DNA of 64,000 bases from Ehretia macrophylla (GCA_037974665.1 CM075770.1:93058850-93122849), one strand, 5' to 3'; counted from the stretch's first letter, positions 1-11,787 are shown. The notes: generated from the letters alone by a model not told the origin. Translations and numbers: made by a program.

Positions 1-1172
1 ACCAATCCTCCTAAGTCACCATAAGGCACGTCTAAAGACCCTGAACCCCTACTTTACCCTAGAATTCACGCAAAGTCCCGCCTTCCCCATTTGCTCGTTT
101 GAACTACAACTATACTAACCAACCACCCAACCAATCCCATAATCGCACCAAAAGTGCTTCCATGGCCTCCCGAAACAATGCCATCACGCAAAACGAGAAA
201 ATGCTAAACTCGACCTAAACGACCCCGACTTTCACCAAGGCGTTTTTCTCATTTTTTCCATTACGCAACCTAAACAAATCATGCATTTAGGCATTCTAGC
301 ATACCTAGCACCTTTTCACATCAACAGACAGCATAACAACGTAACTTTATCGTTTCAAGGGTTTACTATTCATAAAATACTATTCAACTAACAATTTATA
401 TATTCAACCGCAGAAAATGTTAAAAAACTATAAATACGTGTTCTACGATTGCTAGGGAACATACTTTAAGCAATGAAACGGACAAAATAACAACCTACGG
501 TTAAATCACAAAAATTAAAGTTTATGTTCAACATTTTCAAATGCGCAAATAACGATGAAACCCTCACCTTAGACGTTCCTAGATGCTAGGAAAACCACGC
601 TGGATGCCTCGGAAACCACCCCGCACAAGCTCTCGCGAAGAAATTGAAGTTTGAAGTTGAAATGTTTTTTTTTCTTTTTCCTCCATGGTTTCAGCCATGG
701 CCTTCTTTATTTCCTAATTTTGCTCTTTTGTTTCGTATTTCATACTTAAATAAAAGATAACAAATGGTCAAAGCTTCGGTCAACCCGCTAAACCAAAACA
801 GCTATGCGCGACCTTACAAAAACGGCCATAACTTCTTCTAGAAAACTCCAATTCATGAACGGTTTGAAGCCTCAGAAACTAGACTCATAGAGATTTCCAA
901 CCATATATAATTTGCTACCTAACTCTTCCCCAATTGGTTCATATTTAATTCCAAAGTTGACCCAAAATTTGACTAACTTAACATTGCATTTTTTTTATTT
1001 CTAATCCCAAGTTTGCCATTTATTAAACATTTCAAAAATTTTCACCTTGTCCTAGTTGGTCATTGTAGATGAAAAGTCAACTAGTTTGGTCAAAGAAGGT
1101 GAAAGGTCAATAAAATGCAATTTAAATGAACTTCAAATGCTATTAAATATATGCCAGGTTCGGGGTATCACA
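1..1172 (-). repeat. Gypsy LTR fragment, cut by the window start
   Basis: This is part of a long LTR of the Gypsy family seen repeatedly below. On the plus strand it ends GGGGTATCACA, like the ends GGGCGTCACA at 39394 and 50280, so its sense strand is minus. It shares the phrase GCACCAAAAGTGCTT with the LTR copy near 38.4 kb. The other end lies outside the window, so target duplications cannot be tested. The DNA just right of it, starting TGTGGGACCCGCGGG, shows no primer-binding site. Confidence 0.7.
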
Positions 1173-2616
1173 TGTGGGACCCGCGGGAATTAGTGAGGGA
1201 GCTAAGATAGGGGAAAAGATAGTGGAACAGTTCTAGTCAAATGAGTTAATAGGGTATGGGCATGGGGCCCGTGCATAAGTGATCAAGGTTGTAAGCACTT
1301 AGGAAAAAGTGAAGGGCAGTTGATGTGGGAAATAGAGTGGAAGACTTTGGCACATGGTAGAAGAATGAAGAGGAGGTTGTAGTGACAAAAACTTGTGACA
1401 AGAAATTAATTAAGAGATGACAAAAGCTTGTGGTTGGCCAAACGTAGTGACTGGAACACCCATGTAGAAACAGAGAAAGAATGACATTAGTTGTTCACTG
1501 TTGATACCATAAAAGATATAGAGAAGAATGGTGTTTATTATAATTTGTTACATACAAAGTTACACCAGTCCTATCATATTTATGAGTATACCTAGACAGG
1601 ATAAGTACTCCAAGAATAATAAATGTGGAGTGAGATAAAGACAAAAAGAAATTTCAACATAACAACAATGATGTAAAATAGTGATAATGATGTACAACAA
1701 AATAGTGATAATGTTGATCTGTTTTCACAAAACAATAAGAAGAATAAGTTGGGCTTAGGGCAAAAAACTTCTTTGTATTTGGCTAAAGTTGTCCTTTGAG
1801 TTCTGTGGTATGGTAATAATCTGATAACATTTATGATTATAAGAATGTGACTCATTGTTCCCTTTTATATAGTAATTCATGGAGTTTATTCCTTTTTTTG
1901 TCATATTCTTATTATTATAATAAGCTAATCCCTCATAATTTTATAAGAATATGACAAAACTTCCAAGAATTATCACATAATCTATCTTGCTACTTCGACA
2001 AAATACAAATGAATTCGTGCAATTAGCCATTATAATTTAATAAACATTAGCATCACCAAACTAAGTATGAAAAGGTTGAGTAGTATAGTTAGATTGAAGT
2101 AGCATAAGCTATTAGTTTTTGCTTCTTTTTCATTAAAAGATATTAGTCACAAGTGAGCCATACTATGAAAACTTGTTATCTCTCCAAGCCCAAGGGTCTC
2201 CCTCTATACCATATTGAATCCGAAAATTGGTAATAATCACATTAAGATCTCATATCCTCATGAATAGACTATGCGCTTAAAAACTCCTCCATGAGATGCA
2301 TTTGATCGCCAAAAATCTAAGATACGTTATTAATTTTGACTACATATCTTGTGCCATCCTATTTAACCCAATTAATGCATCTATTTATTAAACACACAAT
2401 ATCATGGAAGAGCTTGAGACATGCAACTTACTCAAAGGAAAAAAATACCATCATTGTTCAAGGTGCTATAATAGCCCCACCAGTTTTGTAGGGAGGACTA
2501 TTGAAAGCATCTTAAAAAGGAAACATAGAAAAATAGGTATTCTTTTAATTTAAACTTTTATGGACATCTCTACCCTAGCATAAGGTTTGCCTCCACTAAT
2601 TAATCATAAGCATTAA
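1173..2616. other. AT-rich stretch without a recognised gene
   Basis: No conserved coding region, RNA gene or element ends were recognised on either strand. The open frames are short and of low complexity. The one distinct structure is the perfect inverted repeat at 1900-1955. Confidence 0.5.
1900..1955. repeat. 13-bp perfect inverted repeat (possible hairpin)
   Basis: GTCATATTCTTAT at 1900-1912 is the exact reverse complement of ATAAGAATATGAC at 1943-1955, with a 30-base AT-rich loop. It could be the core of a small degraded MITE or a chance hairpin in AT-rich DNA. Confidence 0.6.
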
Positions 2617-4250
2617 ACCAAACCAAACTAAATTGAGCCTTGTTCCACTAGGTGGGGTCGGCTATATGGATCATATGACACCATTCATTTTTTGTCGAGA
2701 GTCGTCTCTTCTATTAGCTCCATACACATAATATCTCATCTGAGTATCTCTGTCCAAGTCATCTTAGGTCTTCAGCTACCCTTTTTTCCGATGTACTATC
2801 TCTAAACCTTCGCACTGTCTAACAGGTGTCTCGACACGTCGTCTCTTAACATTTTTGAACCATCTCAAATGATTCTCCCTCATGTTATTCTCAATCAGGG
2901 CCACTTCTACTCTTTCATGTATCACCACGTTTCTAATCTTGTCCTTCCTAGTTTTGCCACACATCCATCTCAACATTCTCATCTTGGTCATTGACATTTT
3001 ATGAATGTGTTAATATTTCACTTCCTAACACTCTGAACCATATAACATAGCTGGTCTAATGGCAATCTTATAGAACTTCCCTTTTAGCTTAAGTGGTATT
3101 TTTCGGTCACTCAAGATTCCTACTGTATTTCTCCACTTCGTTCATCCTACTTTGATTTTGTGATCAACATCCACATTAATCTCTTCATCCTGTTTAATCA
3201 TAGAACTCGGGTATCTAAAACTCTATTTTTCATGTATTCTTTCCGACTCTAATCTTACCTTTATCTCACTTCTCAACCTATTCTTGCTAAACATGCATTT
3301 CATATACTCTACATTCGATCTGCTTAGCTTAAAGCCTTTAGATTCTAAAGTTGATCTCCACGGTTCTAGCTTAGTATTTATACCTTCTCTAAACTCATCT
3401 ACCAAAATAATATCATCTACAAATAACATGCACAATGACATTTCATCTTGAATTTGGTTAGTGGGTTCATTTATGATTAACGTGAAAATGTATGGGCTCA
3501 AAGCGGATCTTTGATGTAAACCTATTGTAATCAGGAAAGAACTAGTCTCTCCTCCCCCCGTCCTCACACTAGTCATTGTTCCATCGTATATATCTTTTAT
3601 TACTTCAATGTATGTCATACAAACACCCTTTTTCTCGAGCACTCTCCATAGAATTTCCCCAAGAACTCGTCATATGTCTTCTTCAAGTCAATAAACACCA
3701 TGTGTAAGTCTTTCTGGTTCTCTTGATAGTGTTCTATTAGCCTTTTTAGTAAAAAGATAGCTTCCGTTGTTGATTTCCTTGGCATAAAACCAAATTGATT
3801 TTCTGACAACCTTGTAATCCTTGTTATTCTTATCTCAATCACTCTTTCTCAGAGTTTCACAGTGTGACTCGTTAATTTAATTCTTTGGTAATTGGCACAA
3901 TTTTAGATATCTCTTTTATTTTTGTATATTGATACTAAGGTACTCTTCTGCCAGGCATCAAACATATTCTTACTCCTCAAAATTATGTTAAAAAGCCTTG
4001 TTAAACAAGTTATACCATTTTCACCCATCCACTTTCATACTTCAATTGGGACACCATATGGTCCTATAGCCTTTCCAAGTTTCATCTTTTTGAGTGCCTC
4101 ATTAACCTCCTCTCTTCCTATTCGCCAGTAGAATGTGCGATTTAATTCTTCTTCTGATCTATTTAGTTGTCCCCATGTTATGTTACGAGATATATTATCG
4201 CTTTTTCCATGCCTTCAAGAACTTATGGTAAGTGCGAATTCTTCCAATTT
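2617..4250 (-). mobile_element. RTE-type LINE fragment (reverse transcriptase and 3' end)
   Basis: Read on the minus strand, from high to low coordinates, this shows the late part of a non-LTR reverse transcriptase. Near 4.1-3.9 kb lies a segment with GREEVNEALKKMK. Near 3.8 kb is SENQFGFMPRKSTTEAIFLL. Around 3.5-3.4 kb are the RT core motifs SALSPYIFTLII and LFVDDIILVDE, where FVDD stands for the usual FADD. The C-terminal motif MLRWMCGKTRKDKIRN is near 2.95 kb. These phrases are typical of plant RTE-clade LINEs. The 3' end contains GTGGGGTCGGC on the plus strand, as in RTE 3' ends. The segments lie in different frames, so the copy carries several frameshifts and stops. The endonuclease domain is absent, so it is 5'-truncated. 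No target duplication was seen. It is a dead copy. Confidence 0.85.
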
Positions 4251-4311
4251 ATGGCCTACCATACTATCTGTTATATAAACAGGCAAATGTTTTATCTCAT
4301 TATTGATAGCA

Positions 4312-5123
4312 TGTTGTGGCGAGCTCAGAGAATCTGAGAACAAATAGGTCCTAAAACATATGTATAGAGCTCAACTATTGACCCAAAAGCTTAAGTTATT
4401 GGGTCTTAAGCCTATACATATTAATTAATAGCTCATTATTCTCCTAATCTTTTCATGTGGGAGAAATCTTTCTCTTTGCTCTTTAGTTCACCATGTGAAA
4501 TTCTTAACAAATCTCTTCATTTTTACATATGAATTCCACGTTGGGCCTTTACTCCCCCTTGATCCATATTCATTGTTGATGGATCTATCTACCACTCTCA
4601 CAAGCTTTTAGATCTCCTATGCACCCTAGCTACTATAGTGGCTCCAGTAGCTCTTCTCCGTGTACCCAGATCAACCACAAGACACCACGATCTTGCTCTC
4701 GTACGAGCCCGCTTGGGAGCACTAAGATCACCATGCCTCGCTCCATCGCGTTACTGTAACCTCATACAACTTTGAGAGTACAGCCTAAGATTTATGCTTA
4801 TCATGACCCTACTCCATCTTCCGAGCCCTGCTACCAAGCTCCATCAAGAGTCCATTACGACAATGTACCATAATTCTTTAAGAGTTCGGGCCAAGATCGT
4901 CAAACCATCAGCTCTGATCCCAATTTGTTGTAGAGAGCTTAGAGAATCTGAGAACAAATGGTCCTTAACACACATGTGTAGAACTCAACTATTGACCTAA
5001 AAGCTTAAGCTATTGAGTCTTGAGCTTACACATGTTTATTAATAGCTCATTATTCTCCTAATCTTTTCATGTGGGAGAAATCATTCTCTTTTCTCTTTAG
5101 TTCACCTTGTGAAATTCTTAACA
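4312..5123 (-). mobile_element. TRIM (terminal-repeat retrotransposon in miniature)
   Basis: Two direct repeats of 198 bp, 4312-4509 and 4926-5123, start TGTTGT and end CTTAACA and flank about 415 bp of non-coding DNA. Next to the right-hand repeat, at 4911-4922, the minus strand reads TGGGATCAGAGC. This is one base from the initiator-methionine tRNA primer site TGGTATCAGAGC, so the sense strand is minus. Flanks TAGCA and TAACA look like an aged 5-bp target duplication. By eye the LTRs differ at about 11-12 percent, which suggests several million years. Such elements carry no protein and depend on a larger partner. The overall layout looks whole. Confidence 0.85.
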
Positions 5124-5128
5124 TAACA

Positions 5129-6104
5129 ATAGTATGGCAGATCTACGCTGCATTTGTATTAACTTATCAGTGTTTTGTAACAAATGATTGGCCAGTCCAA
5201 TTATTTGTATATCTCAATCACACTACTCTTATCCGAGGTCAAGCCTAAAACCAACATTATCAACAAGTGATAAGGAAAACAACAAATGATATTGTTCTCC
5301 CTATAGTAATCTATGAATTAACTACTGCTTTGGTATGAAACAATCGGCCATCTTTTGTCTGCCATAGATAATTGTTACGCTCACCTTGGACAATAACCTC
5401 GTCGGTCCTGCCTAATGCGTTAAATAACACTTTTACAAGCAAGTTCCTTTTCTCCAAAATGCATAAAAATAACATTATTATTCATGTTTTTAGGGCAGAT
5501 TTTGTGGCTAAAGAAGTGGATTAATTCGATATGTACCGTAAAACGATCAATGGCAGTTTCAAAAAATAGAAAGAAACTATAAATTTACAAAGTAAGCTAC
5601 TTTCTCCAGAATGCTAGAACATATTGTATACATCACTTTGATAGAGTGACACATGATTCCATTAAATGCTTAGATTAGTTTGTATATAACTCTAGCTTTT
5701 CCACCTTCCTTGGACTTTAACATTAAACGCAAGAAAAAATAAGGAAATATAAATTTTGAATGTGTAGTAATGTTTAATTGATCGAATGGAAAAGCACATT
5801 TTAACCCTTCTTTCTCTTCTGATATAGCAGTTTCCACTCTCTAAAATTATAATCTAAGACGTCAATATTATTGAATGAAAATTTTAGTAGAAATATTTAA
5901 AGCATAGAAAGAGGAGAAAACAAACAAGAAAATTTGCCATCAAATATTAGGTAGAGTGGTTGATTAGCAGCTTATTGTGGTCAATGGTTCCGATGAATTT
6001 GTAGGTTTGAAATGGATTATTTGTAGTCCTTTCTAGAATGAGTTCCTTATCATCATAGTAACAGAAAGAGCAAATCTCATTTTCTCGCATGAGTTTAATG
6101 ATTA
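5129..6104. other. AT-rich intergenic stretch, nothing recognised
   Basis: No conserved reading frame, RNA gene or element terminus was recognised here. Confidence 0.5.
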
Positions 6105-6235
6105 TTCTCTAATTTGCATGTGATGTTTTAGTTTTACCCAGATTCTCTCATGGCATGATCTCTATCAAACAAATTCTTCTAACACGAGGGCATTTTAGTC
6201 CTTTTTGTGCTTTTGACCAAAAAATACTTCAATTA

Positions 6236-6450
6236 TTTTTCCCCTCCACACGCACACACACAATCACACATGGAATAATCCTTACCCATACAGACTCTTT
6301 CTCATACACACGATCATACATGGACTAGCCCCCACCCATACAGACTCACACACATACACATACACATGTTCACACAGACTTATACTCTTATACACATAGA
6401 GACACACACATAAAAACACAAAATAACATACACATACACACACATGCACA
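6236..6450. repeat. CA/ACACAT-rich microsatellite region
   Basis: Imperfect runs of CA, CACACATA and ACACATAC alternate with two diverged copies of a block containing CCCATACAGACTC. It lies inside the foldback element. Confidence 0.8.
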
Positions 6451-6674
6451 GTCTTACTTAGAGAAGAATCAAAACCGTAGGTGCACGATCATAATTTGGA
6501 GCAACCAAAATGAGTATGGTTGGAATATGATGGGACTTTGGGATAGGGGAAGGGGTGGGGGTACTATCGAGTAAGGGCGGTTTAGGGGGTGTAATTGTTT
6601 GGGGGTTGGGTTTCCAAGGGAAAAGGGTGCCATGAGGGTTATGGAGAAAGAGGTATAACACAGGAGAGATGGAT

Positions 6675-6732
6675 AGGGGGTTTAGAGGAGGAGGAGGGGG
6701 AGGGGGAGGGAGGGGAGGGGGGGGGGGGGTGT
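6675..6732 (+). repeat. G-run with quadruplex potential
   Basis: At least five runs of three or more G on the plus strand, spaced by one to three bases, end in a run of about a dozen G. This satisfies the classic G-quadruplex pattern. It sits at the right side of the foldback core, about 2.4 kb upstream of the kinase start codon. Confidence 0.75.
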
Positions 6733-7455
6733 TGAAAAGGTATATATATATTTTTATTTTTCAAAATTGTCTTTCAATTTTAAAGTAAAAGATCAAAATG
6801 CCCTCAAGTTTTAGAGACTTGTTTGATAGTTTTTAATATCATGGGGAATCTATAGATAATAGTAAAACTTCATGGGGAATTTAGAAATTACCCTTAAACT
6901 TAACGGAAAAAATGGCATTTGCTCATAAAAGGGAAAAAAAAAGGGGTAAAAAGAAGAGAAGATTTGGAGTAGTTGGTCACTTATGTTTTCACTTCCAAAG
7001 AATAAGTCTATTTTAATAATCCAAAAAGATTTGAGAGGTAGACAAGCACATCAAACAGAAGCACGAAGACAAGGTGGATCAATCTCAACTTTTTTTTTCT
7101 TGGTCCTTGACATTTCATTTTTTTTTTTTTTTTGGTCAACAAAAATATTTATTATTAATGTAACAAAGGTACACAAAATATGGGGCAACACACCCTAGCC
7201 AGACAACTTTGAGGTTGATTATTTGGTTGATGGTAAAGGCTGCTAATTTTAATCGTGCGCACCATTCATAAATTCCCAAAATAAATCCTTGGACCCTCCA
7301 AGTGTGCAATTTGCACCACGCATATATTGTTTTCCCTTCTCTTTTTATGCGCCGTCCACGTCTTTATCGAGTCATCTTTTCTGTTGGATAAAAAGTAGGG
7401 AAAAAATATTCTCTTCCTTTGCATCTCCCATACCCTGCCACTATCTCCACCTCTC

Positions 7456-7668
7456 TAATCATGAGACTACGATTAATTAAATTTAAAAACTATAAATAAA
7501 TATAATAATTTTTTAACGATTAATTAAATTTAAAAACTATAAATAAATATAATAATTTTTTTAATCATGAGACTACGATTAATTAAATTTAAAAACTATA
7601 AATAAATATAATAATTTTTTAACGATTAATTAAATTTAAAAACTATAAATAAATATAATAATTTTTTT
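7456..7668. repeat. Two tandem copies of a 106-bp AT-rich unit
   Basis: The unit begins TAATCATGAGACTACG at 7456 and again at 7562. Each unit itself holds two copies of a roughly 50-bp block containing GATTAATTAAATTTAAAAAC, so the block occurs four times. The copies look almost identical, which points to a recent duplication or an assembly artefact. Confidence 0.9.
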
Positions 7669-7926
7669 AAAAACTTAAATTTTTAAATAAATTAATAAAT
7701 TAATATAAGAAATTCGACATAAAATATGGTTTACGTGCACAACACAATCACATCTAAAATGTGTCCATATATAAGGTATAATTCATCAATAAGAGTAAAA
7801 GCGTGTTAAATATAATAAATGAATCTTACAAATATTTATTTAATAATTTAAACTTTTAGATGAAATGATAAATTGGTAATAAAAATACAATCACAAAGTA
7901 GATAACTAGAGAGATATACGATTTGT

Positions 7927-8205
7927 TATTTAGTGAATTATATTTTACTCTATAACCAGATATTTCAAGAAAAAAATTATTTTCATGAGTAGCAATATCA
8001 AAGAACAGACAAAAAAAAAAAGTATTTCAAACAGTGAACCGCTTCTATTTAATAACATTTCTAAACAAAACTCTACGACTTAACATCTAAAATTTCATAG
8101 TTAAACCAAATAGACTCTTCATAAATTATATTGTACTCTAATGCCAGATATTTCAAGGAAAAAAAATTATTTTCATGTGTAGATATTTCAAAGAAAAAAA
8201 AATGT
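7927..8205. repeat. Diverged direct repeat pair, about 75 bp each
   Basis: The first copy has CCAGATATTTCAAGAAAAAA and ATTATTTTCATGAGTAG near 7956-7995. The second has CCAGATATTTCAAGGAAAA and ATTATTTTCATGTGTAG near 8143-8185. About 200 bp separate the starts. Confidence 0.7.
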
Positions 8206-8757
8206 TATCTTGATTTAACTTCAACAAAGTGGATGCTTAATTTTTTTGGATGACATGGGAACCTATTCTTATTTGATGTATGAAAATCATGAGCGCAGAT
8301 CTTTCTCCCAAGATTGGATTAAGTTGACGAAACTCGATAATCGAATTATTTGATAGAATTTGACAACCAATTGATAAATTTTCAAGTGTAACGGTACTTC
8401 CTCACTCATGGACCAAGTCAATTAAAAGTGAAATTCTAAAATAATAAAAAATATGAAATTTACAATCTCGTAAAAATAATTTTATCTCATTATTACTAGA
8501 CCATACCCTTTAAAACATATGAATACTTAATTTAGTGTAGCTGTTTCAGTGGATTATTATTTGGTAATGCAGTCAATAAAAATAGGCCCCAACGCGCTTT
8601 GTCCAATGACAAGTACGTTACGGTAACAAACACAATAAAGTATAGCACAATGGATCCAAAGAAGTCGTACCATGATGTTGTCAACTTGCATATTTCTCCG
8701 ACAAAAAAAAAAAAAATTGCATATTTCTGCTTGAAATTCCAACCACTAGAATTCCGC

Positions 8758-8763
8758 CACGTG
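8758..8763. promoter_or_regulatory. G-box / ABRE-like element (CACGTG)
   Basis: The context GCCACGTGTT combines a palindromic G-box with the ACGTG core bound by bZIP factors of the ABF/AREB type. It lies 155 bp upstream of the TATA box of the kinase gene. Its function here is inferred. Confidence 0.45.
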
Positions 8764-8917
8764 TTAAGTCTGCTCTCTTATTTTCTCTCCCATCAAACAT
8801 CATCATGCATGTATAATAACAACCAGAATTTCCAGCTTAAAGAGTTGGACATTTTATTAGTCACAGCTATATTGCCTAGTTCCTAAGACAGCTATTTTTC
8901 AAGTTTATCATTCTTGA

Positions 8918-8927
8918 TATATATAAA
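8918..8927 (+). promoter_or_regulatory. Putative TATA box of the kinase gene
   Basis: TATATATAAA is followed by ACACACAG. A start site about 30 bp downstream would give a leader of about 140 nt before the conserved start codon at 9096. Confidence 0.5.
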
Positions 8928-8959
8928 CACACAGAAAGAGAAGTGAAGGAACTTTTTGT

Positions 8960-8986
8960 ATGTGTACTATGCATGATTGTGCTTGA
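8960..8986 (+). promoter_or_regulatory. Upstream open reading frame in the kinase leader
   Basis: ATG at 8960 opens an eight-codon frame, MCTMHDCA, ending in TGA, out of frame with the kinase. It lies in the leader if transcription starts near 8950. A second upstream ATG at 8973 is in frame with the kinase and would add 41 residues. Either could reduce or alter translation from 9096. Confidence 0.4.
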
Positions 8987-9095
8987 GGTGTTGAACGATA
9001 ATAAAAGAGATTTCGCGCGTGAAGTAAATCATTGTACCTACAGTACATCCAATCAGGAGAGAATTGATAGATTCTTTTTCAAGAACGATTGCAAA

Positions 9096-11758
9096 ATGGA
9101 AAGATATGAGATTTTGAAGGACTTGGGGTCTGGAAATTTTGGTGTAGCCAAGCTTGTAAGAGACAAGTGGACTGGTGAACTTTATGCTATCAAGTTTATT
9201 GAGAGAGGCCAAAAGGTGTGTAAATATTTCTTTCTTTGTTTTTTTCATGGAAGACAAAACTGTGATTAGAACTGAAATACTCATATTACAATAAGTCACT
9301 ATTTCTCTTTACACACACTTATTTCATTATAGTATGCATTTTTTTCTGTAATACCATGGTTTTGCTTCAACAATTTCAATGGATTTTTCATTTTTATGAT
9401 TGAGATTGAGGAGGGTGGTCTTTGATTGTACAGATTGATGAACATGTTCAGAGGGAAATCATGAACCACAGGTCTCTGAAGCACCCAAACATTATCAGAT
9501 TCAAAGAGGTAATATAATGAAACGTAACAAATGTTTTAGCCATTTCCAGTAATGATGTTATTATCAGAGTACACAAATTAATGAAGGTCAATCTTTGTTT
9601 TTCCAGTGTAAATTATTTACCTCCTTCGAATTCGAGTTTTTCATAAACTGATATATTTGAATTTAGATATGTAGAAGCTTGATTTGATCATGTTGAATTT
9701 GAGCAAGGACGTGAAGCATGAGCATTCATATAATCACTTTTATCAAACATTGTGTCATGCTTTAATTCAAAAACTAAGTTGTCTTTATATGTCAGCTCTC
9801 TATTCTTGTTCACCTTCAGCTTTGTTGGGCTGGCTTTGTTTAATCAGATCTTTAATGTAATAAGCTGTCCCAAAAGCAGCTTACTTTATTCTCTTTGTTG
9901 AGGAGGCAGATTGAACAGATAGCAGCATCTCCATAACCTTAACAGAGGTGGAAAATTCGGATATTTGATTTGCGATTGCACCTAGTAGCCGTTAATAACG
10001 TTGTTTACTTCATTTAATTCCTAATCACTTCATGAATGAAGCAAAAAAGTTGCTTTTTTGAATTTTTTTTCTAGCATACATCTTGAGGTTGCGAATCTTG
10101 ATTCATCTCACACAGTGAGATCCTCTGCTATTAAAGAAAAGGACGCTCTCCCACACTTGCTAGTGCTTCATGAATTTCATTTTAGAAACAAATACTTTCT
10201 TGTTGTGCAGGTCTTGCTGACACCTACACATTTAGCCATAGTAATGGAATATGCTTCAGGTGGAGAGCTTTTCGAAAGAATTTGTAATGCCGGTAGATTC
10301 AGTGAAGATGAGGTATGATAATAGGCAAGCTATAGTTTGATCTCGCCTTAATTAGTAAATGTAGTAGCCACCTTCTTGTCATGCAATTGGTCTCAAGTGC
10401 TGAGATAAATCTTTTCAGCAATCATTCTTTAGATGGATAATCATCATAAAATAACTAAAATATAACCTTATCTCTCTGGTTTATTTTGGTGACTTTTGGT
10501 TATCTGTTGTTAATACAATCATTTGATGCAGGCAAGGTTCTTCTTTCAGCAGCTGATCTCAGGAGTTAGTTACTGCCACTCGATGGTACAGTGAGGCGAT
10601 CACAACTGTTCTTGAATGCTTTATTCTTTGCACATGATTTGTTTTCCATGTGAAGCAATACTTTAGATATCTCCTTCAAATGCAGCGAATTTGTCATAGA
10701 GATCTCAAGCTTGAAAACACGCTTTTAGATGGAAGCTCAGCTCCACGTCTCAAAATATGCGATTTTGGCTATTCTAAGGTAATGGACTGCAATTTCTTCG
10801 ACACATAGAAGCATAATCCGGAGTTAATTGTAAGTACTAACTGATATGATTCATTTCCAGTCATCTGTTTTGCATTCTCAACCCAAATCAACTGTTGGAA
10901 CGCCTGCCTACATAGCACCTGAGGTCTTATCAAGAAAAGAATATAATGGGAAGGTAATTAAATCTCATCTTGTTTTGGCTTCAAATAAAGTTATTAATTA
11001 GGTCACCTAACCAATCGGTTATGTTTCATTTCGGTCAGCTGTGTAGGCTACATTTCATTATTAATCTGCTATCTTTCTTTCGTGCAGATTGCAGATGTTT
11101 GGTCATGTGGGGTTACCTTATACGTGATGTTAGTTGGTGCTTATCCATTCGAAGACCCTGATGATCCAAGAAATTTCAAGAAAACAATTACCGTAAGCTA
11201 CACCACCATAATCTAAACTCCTTGTTGACTCGCTATTTTATTACATAACCAATGTTGATTTTTCGCAGAGGATACTTAGTGTGCAATATTCAATCCCCGA
11301 CTATGTCCGAATTTCCACGGACTGTAAACATCTTCTCTCAAGAATATTCGTAGCTGACCCCGAAAAGGTCACAAATTAGATTCATTTCAAGACTTCTTTG
11401 CTTCCTTTATATTTGTTCAGAAATTCTTTGTCTAGCATAATAATCTGTTAACTGACTTTCCATTCTTGTGCAGAGGATAACGATTCCAGAGATCAAAAAG
11501 CACCCCTGGTTTTTGAAGAACTTGCCTATAGAATTCACGGAAGGAGAAGAAGCCTGCTTAGAAATGATTGATGCTGATAATTACCCTTCTCAAAGTACTG
11601 AAGAAGTATTGGCCATAATACAAGAGGCAAGAAAACCAGCCGATGGACCTAAAATCGGGGGGCAGTTTCTGGGAGGCAGCATGGACCTGGATGACATAGA
11701 CGATGCTGATATAGACGATGATGTGGATGATAGCGAGGATTTTGTTTGTGCATTATGA
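9096..11758 (+). CDS. SnRK2.7: SnRK2 protein kinase, subclass II (SnRK2.7-type)
   Basis: This is a serine/threonine kinase of the plant SnRK2 family, which acts in osmotic-stress and ABA-linked signalling in cytosol and nucleus. Nine exons with GT-AG introns keep frame: 9096-9215, 9434-9508, 10211-10312, 10532-10585, 10686-10778, 10861-10953, 11088-11192, 11269-11367 and 11474-11758, giving 341 residues. Visible motifs: glycine loop GSGNFG at 11-16, ATP lysine AIK at K33, helix-C glutamate E48, catalytic HRDLKLEN at 121-128 with D123, DFG at 143-145 and APE at 167-169. The activation loop has S158, equivalent to OST1 Ser175. The SnRK2 box is near 285-302. An acidic tail with DLDDIDDAD ends in DFVCAL, as in Arabidopsis SnRK2.7 from memory. 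Nine exons is the usual SnRK2 layout. The start [13 protein letters not shown] matches the family. Residue R118 precedes ICHRDLK where relatives usually have Q. No break was seen, so it should be functional. Confidence 0.95.
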
Positions 11759-11787
11759 TTGCTAGTCAAATCTACTATCAGGATCTC

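Larger units (their letters stand above)
6105..6895. mobile_element. Foldback/MITE-like element with a simple-repeat core
   Basis: A left arm near 6128-6216 reads AGTTTTACCC, then CTATCAAACAAATTCT, then GAGGGCATTTTAGTCC. It recurs as the reverse complement near 6785-6890, as AGTTTTACTATT, CTATCAAACAAGTCTC and GAGGGCATTTTGATC. The arms are about 100 bp and diverged. They enclose CA-rich repeats and a long G-run. There is no coding capacity. Exact ends and a target duplication could not be fixed, so the superfamily is unknown. Confidence 0.55.
6896..8750. other. AT-rich upstream region of the kinase gene
   Basis: This stretch is intergenic. It has T-runs near 7090 and 7115, a 106-bp tandem duplication and a diverged direct repeat, listed separately. 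No protein-coding signal stands out. Confidence 0.5.

Noticed and set aside
6458-6661. Proline-rich minus-strand frame
   Set aside because: It is a product of the G-rich low-complexity sequence inside the foldback element.
8599-8886. A 95-codon plus-strand frame just upstream of the kinase
   Set aside because: It includes a long A-run and the G-box, lacks any domain, and lies in the promoter.
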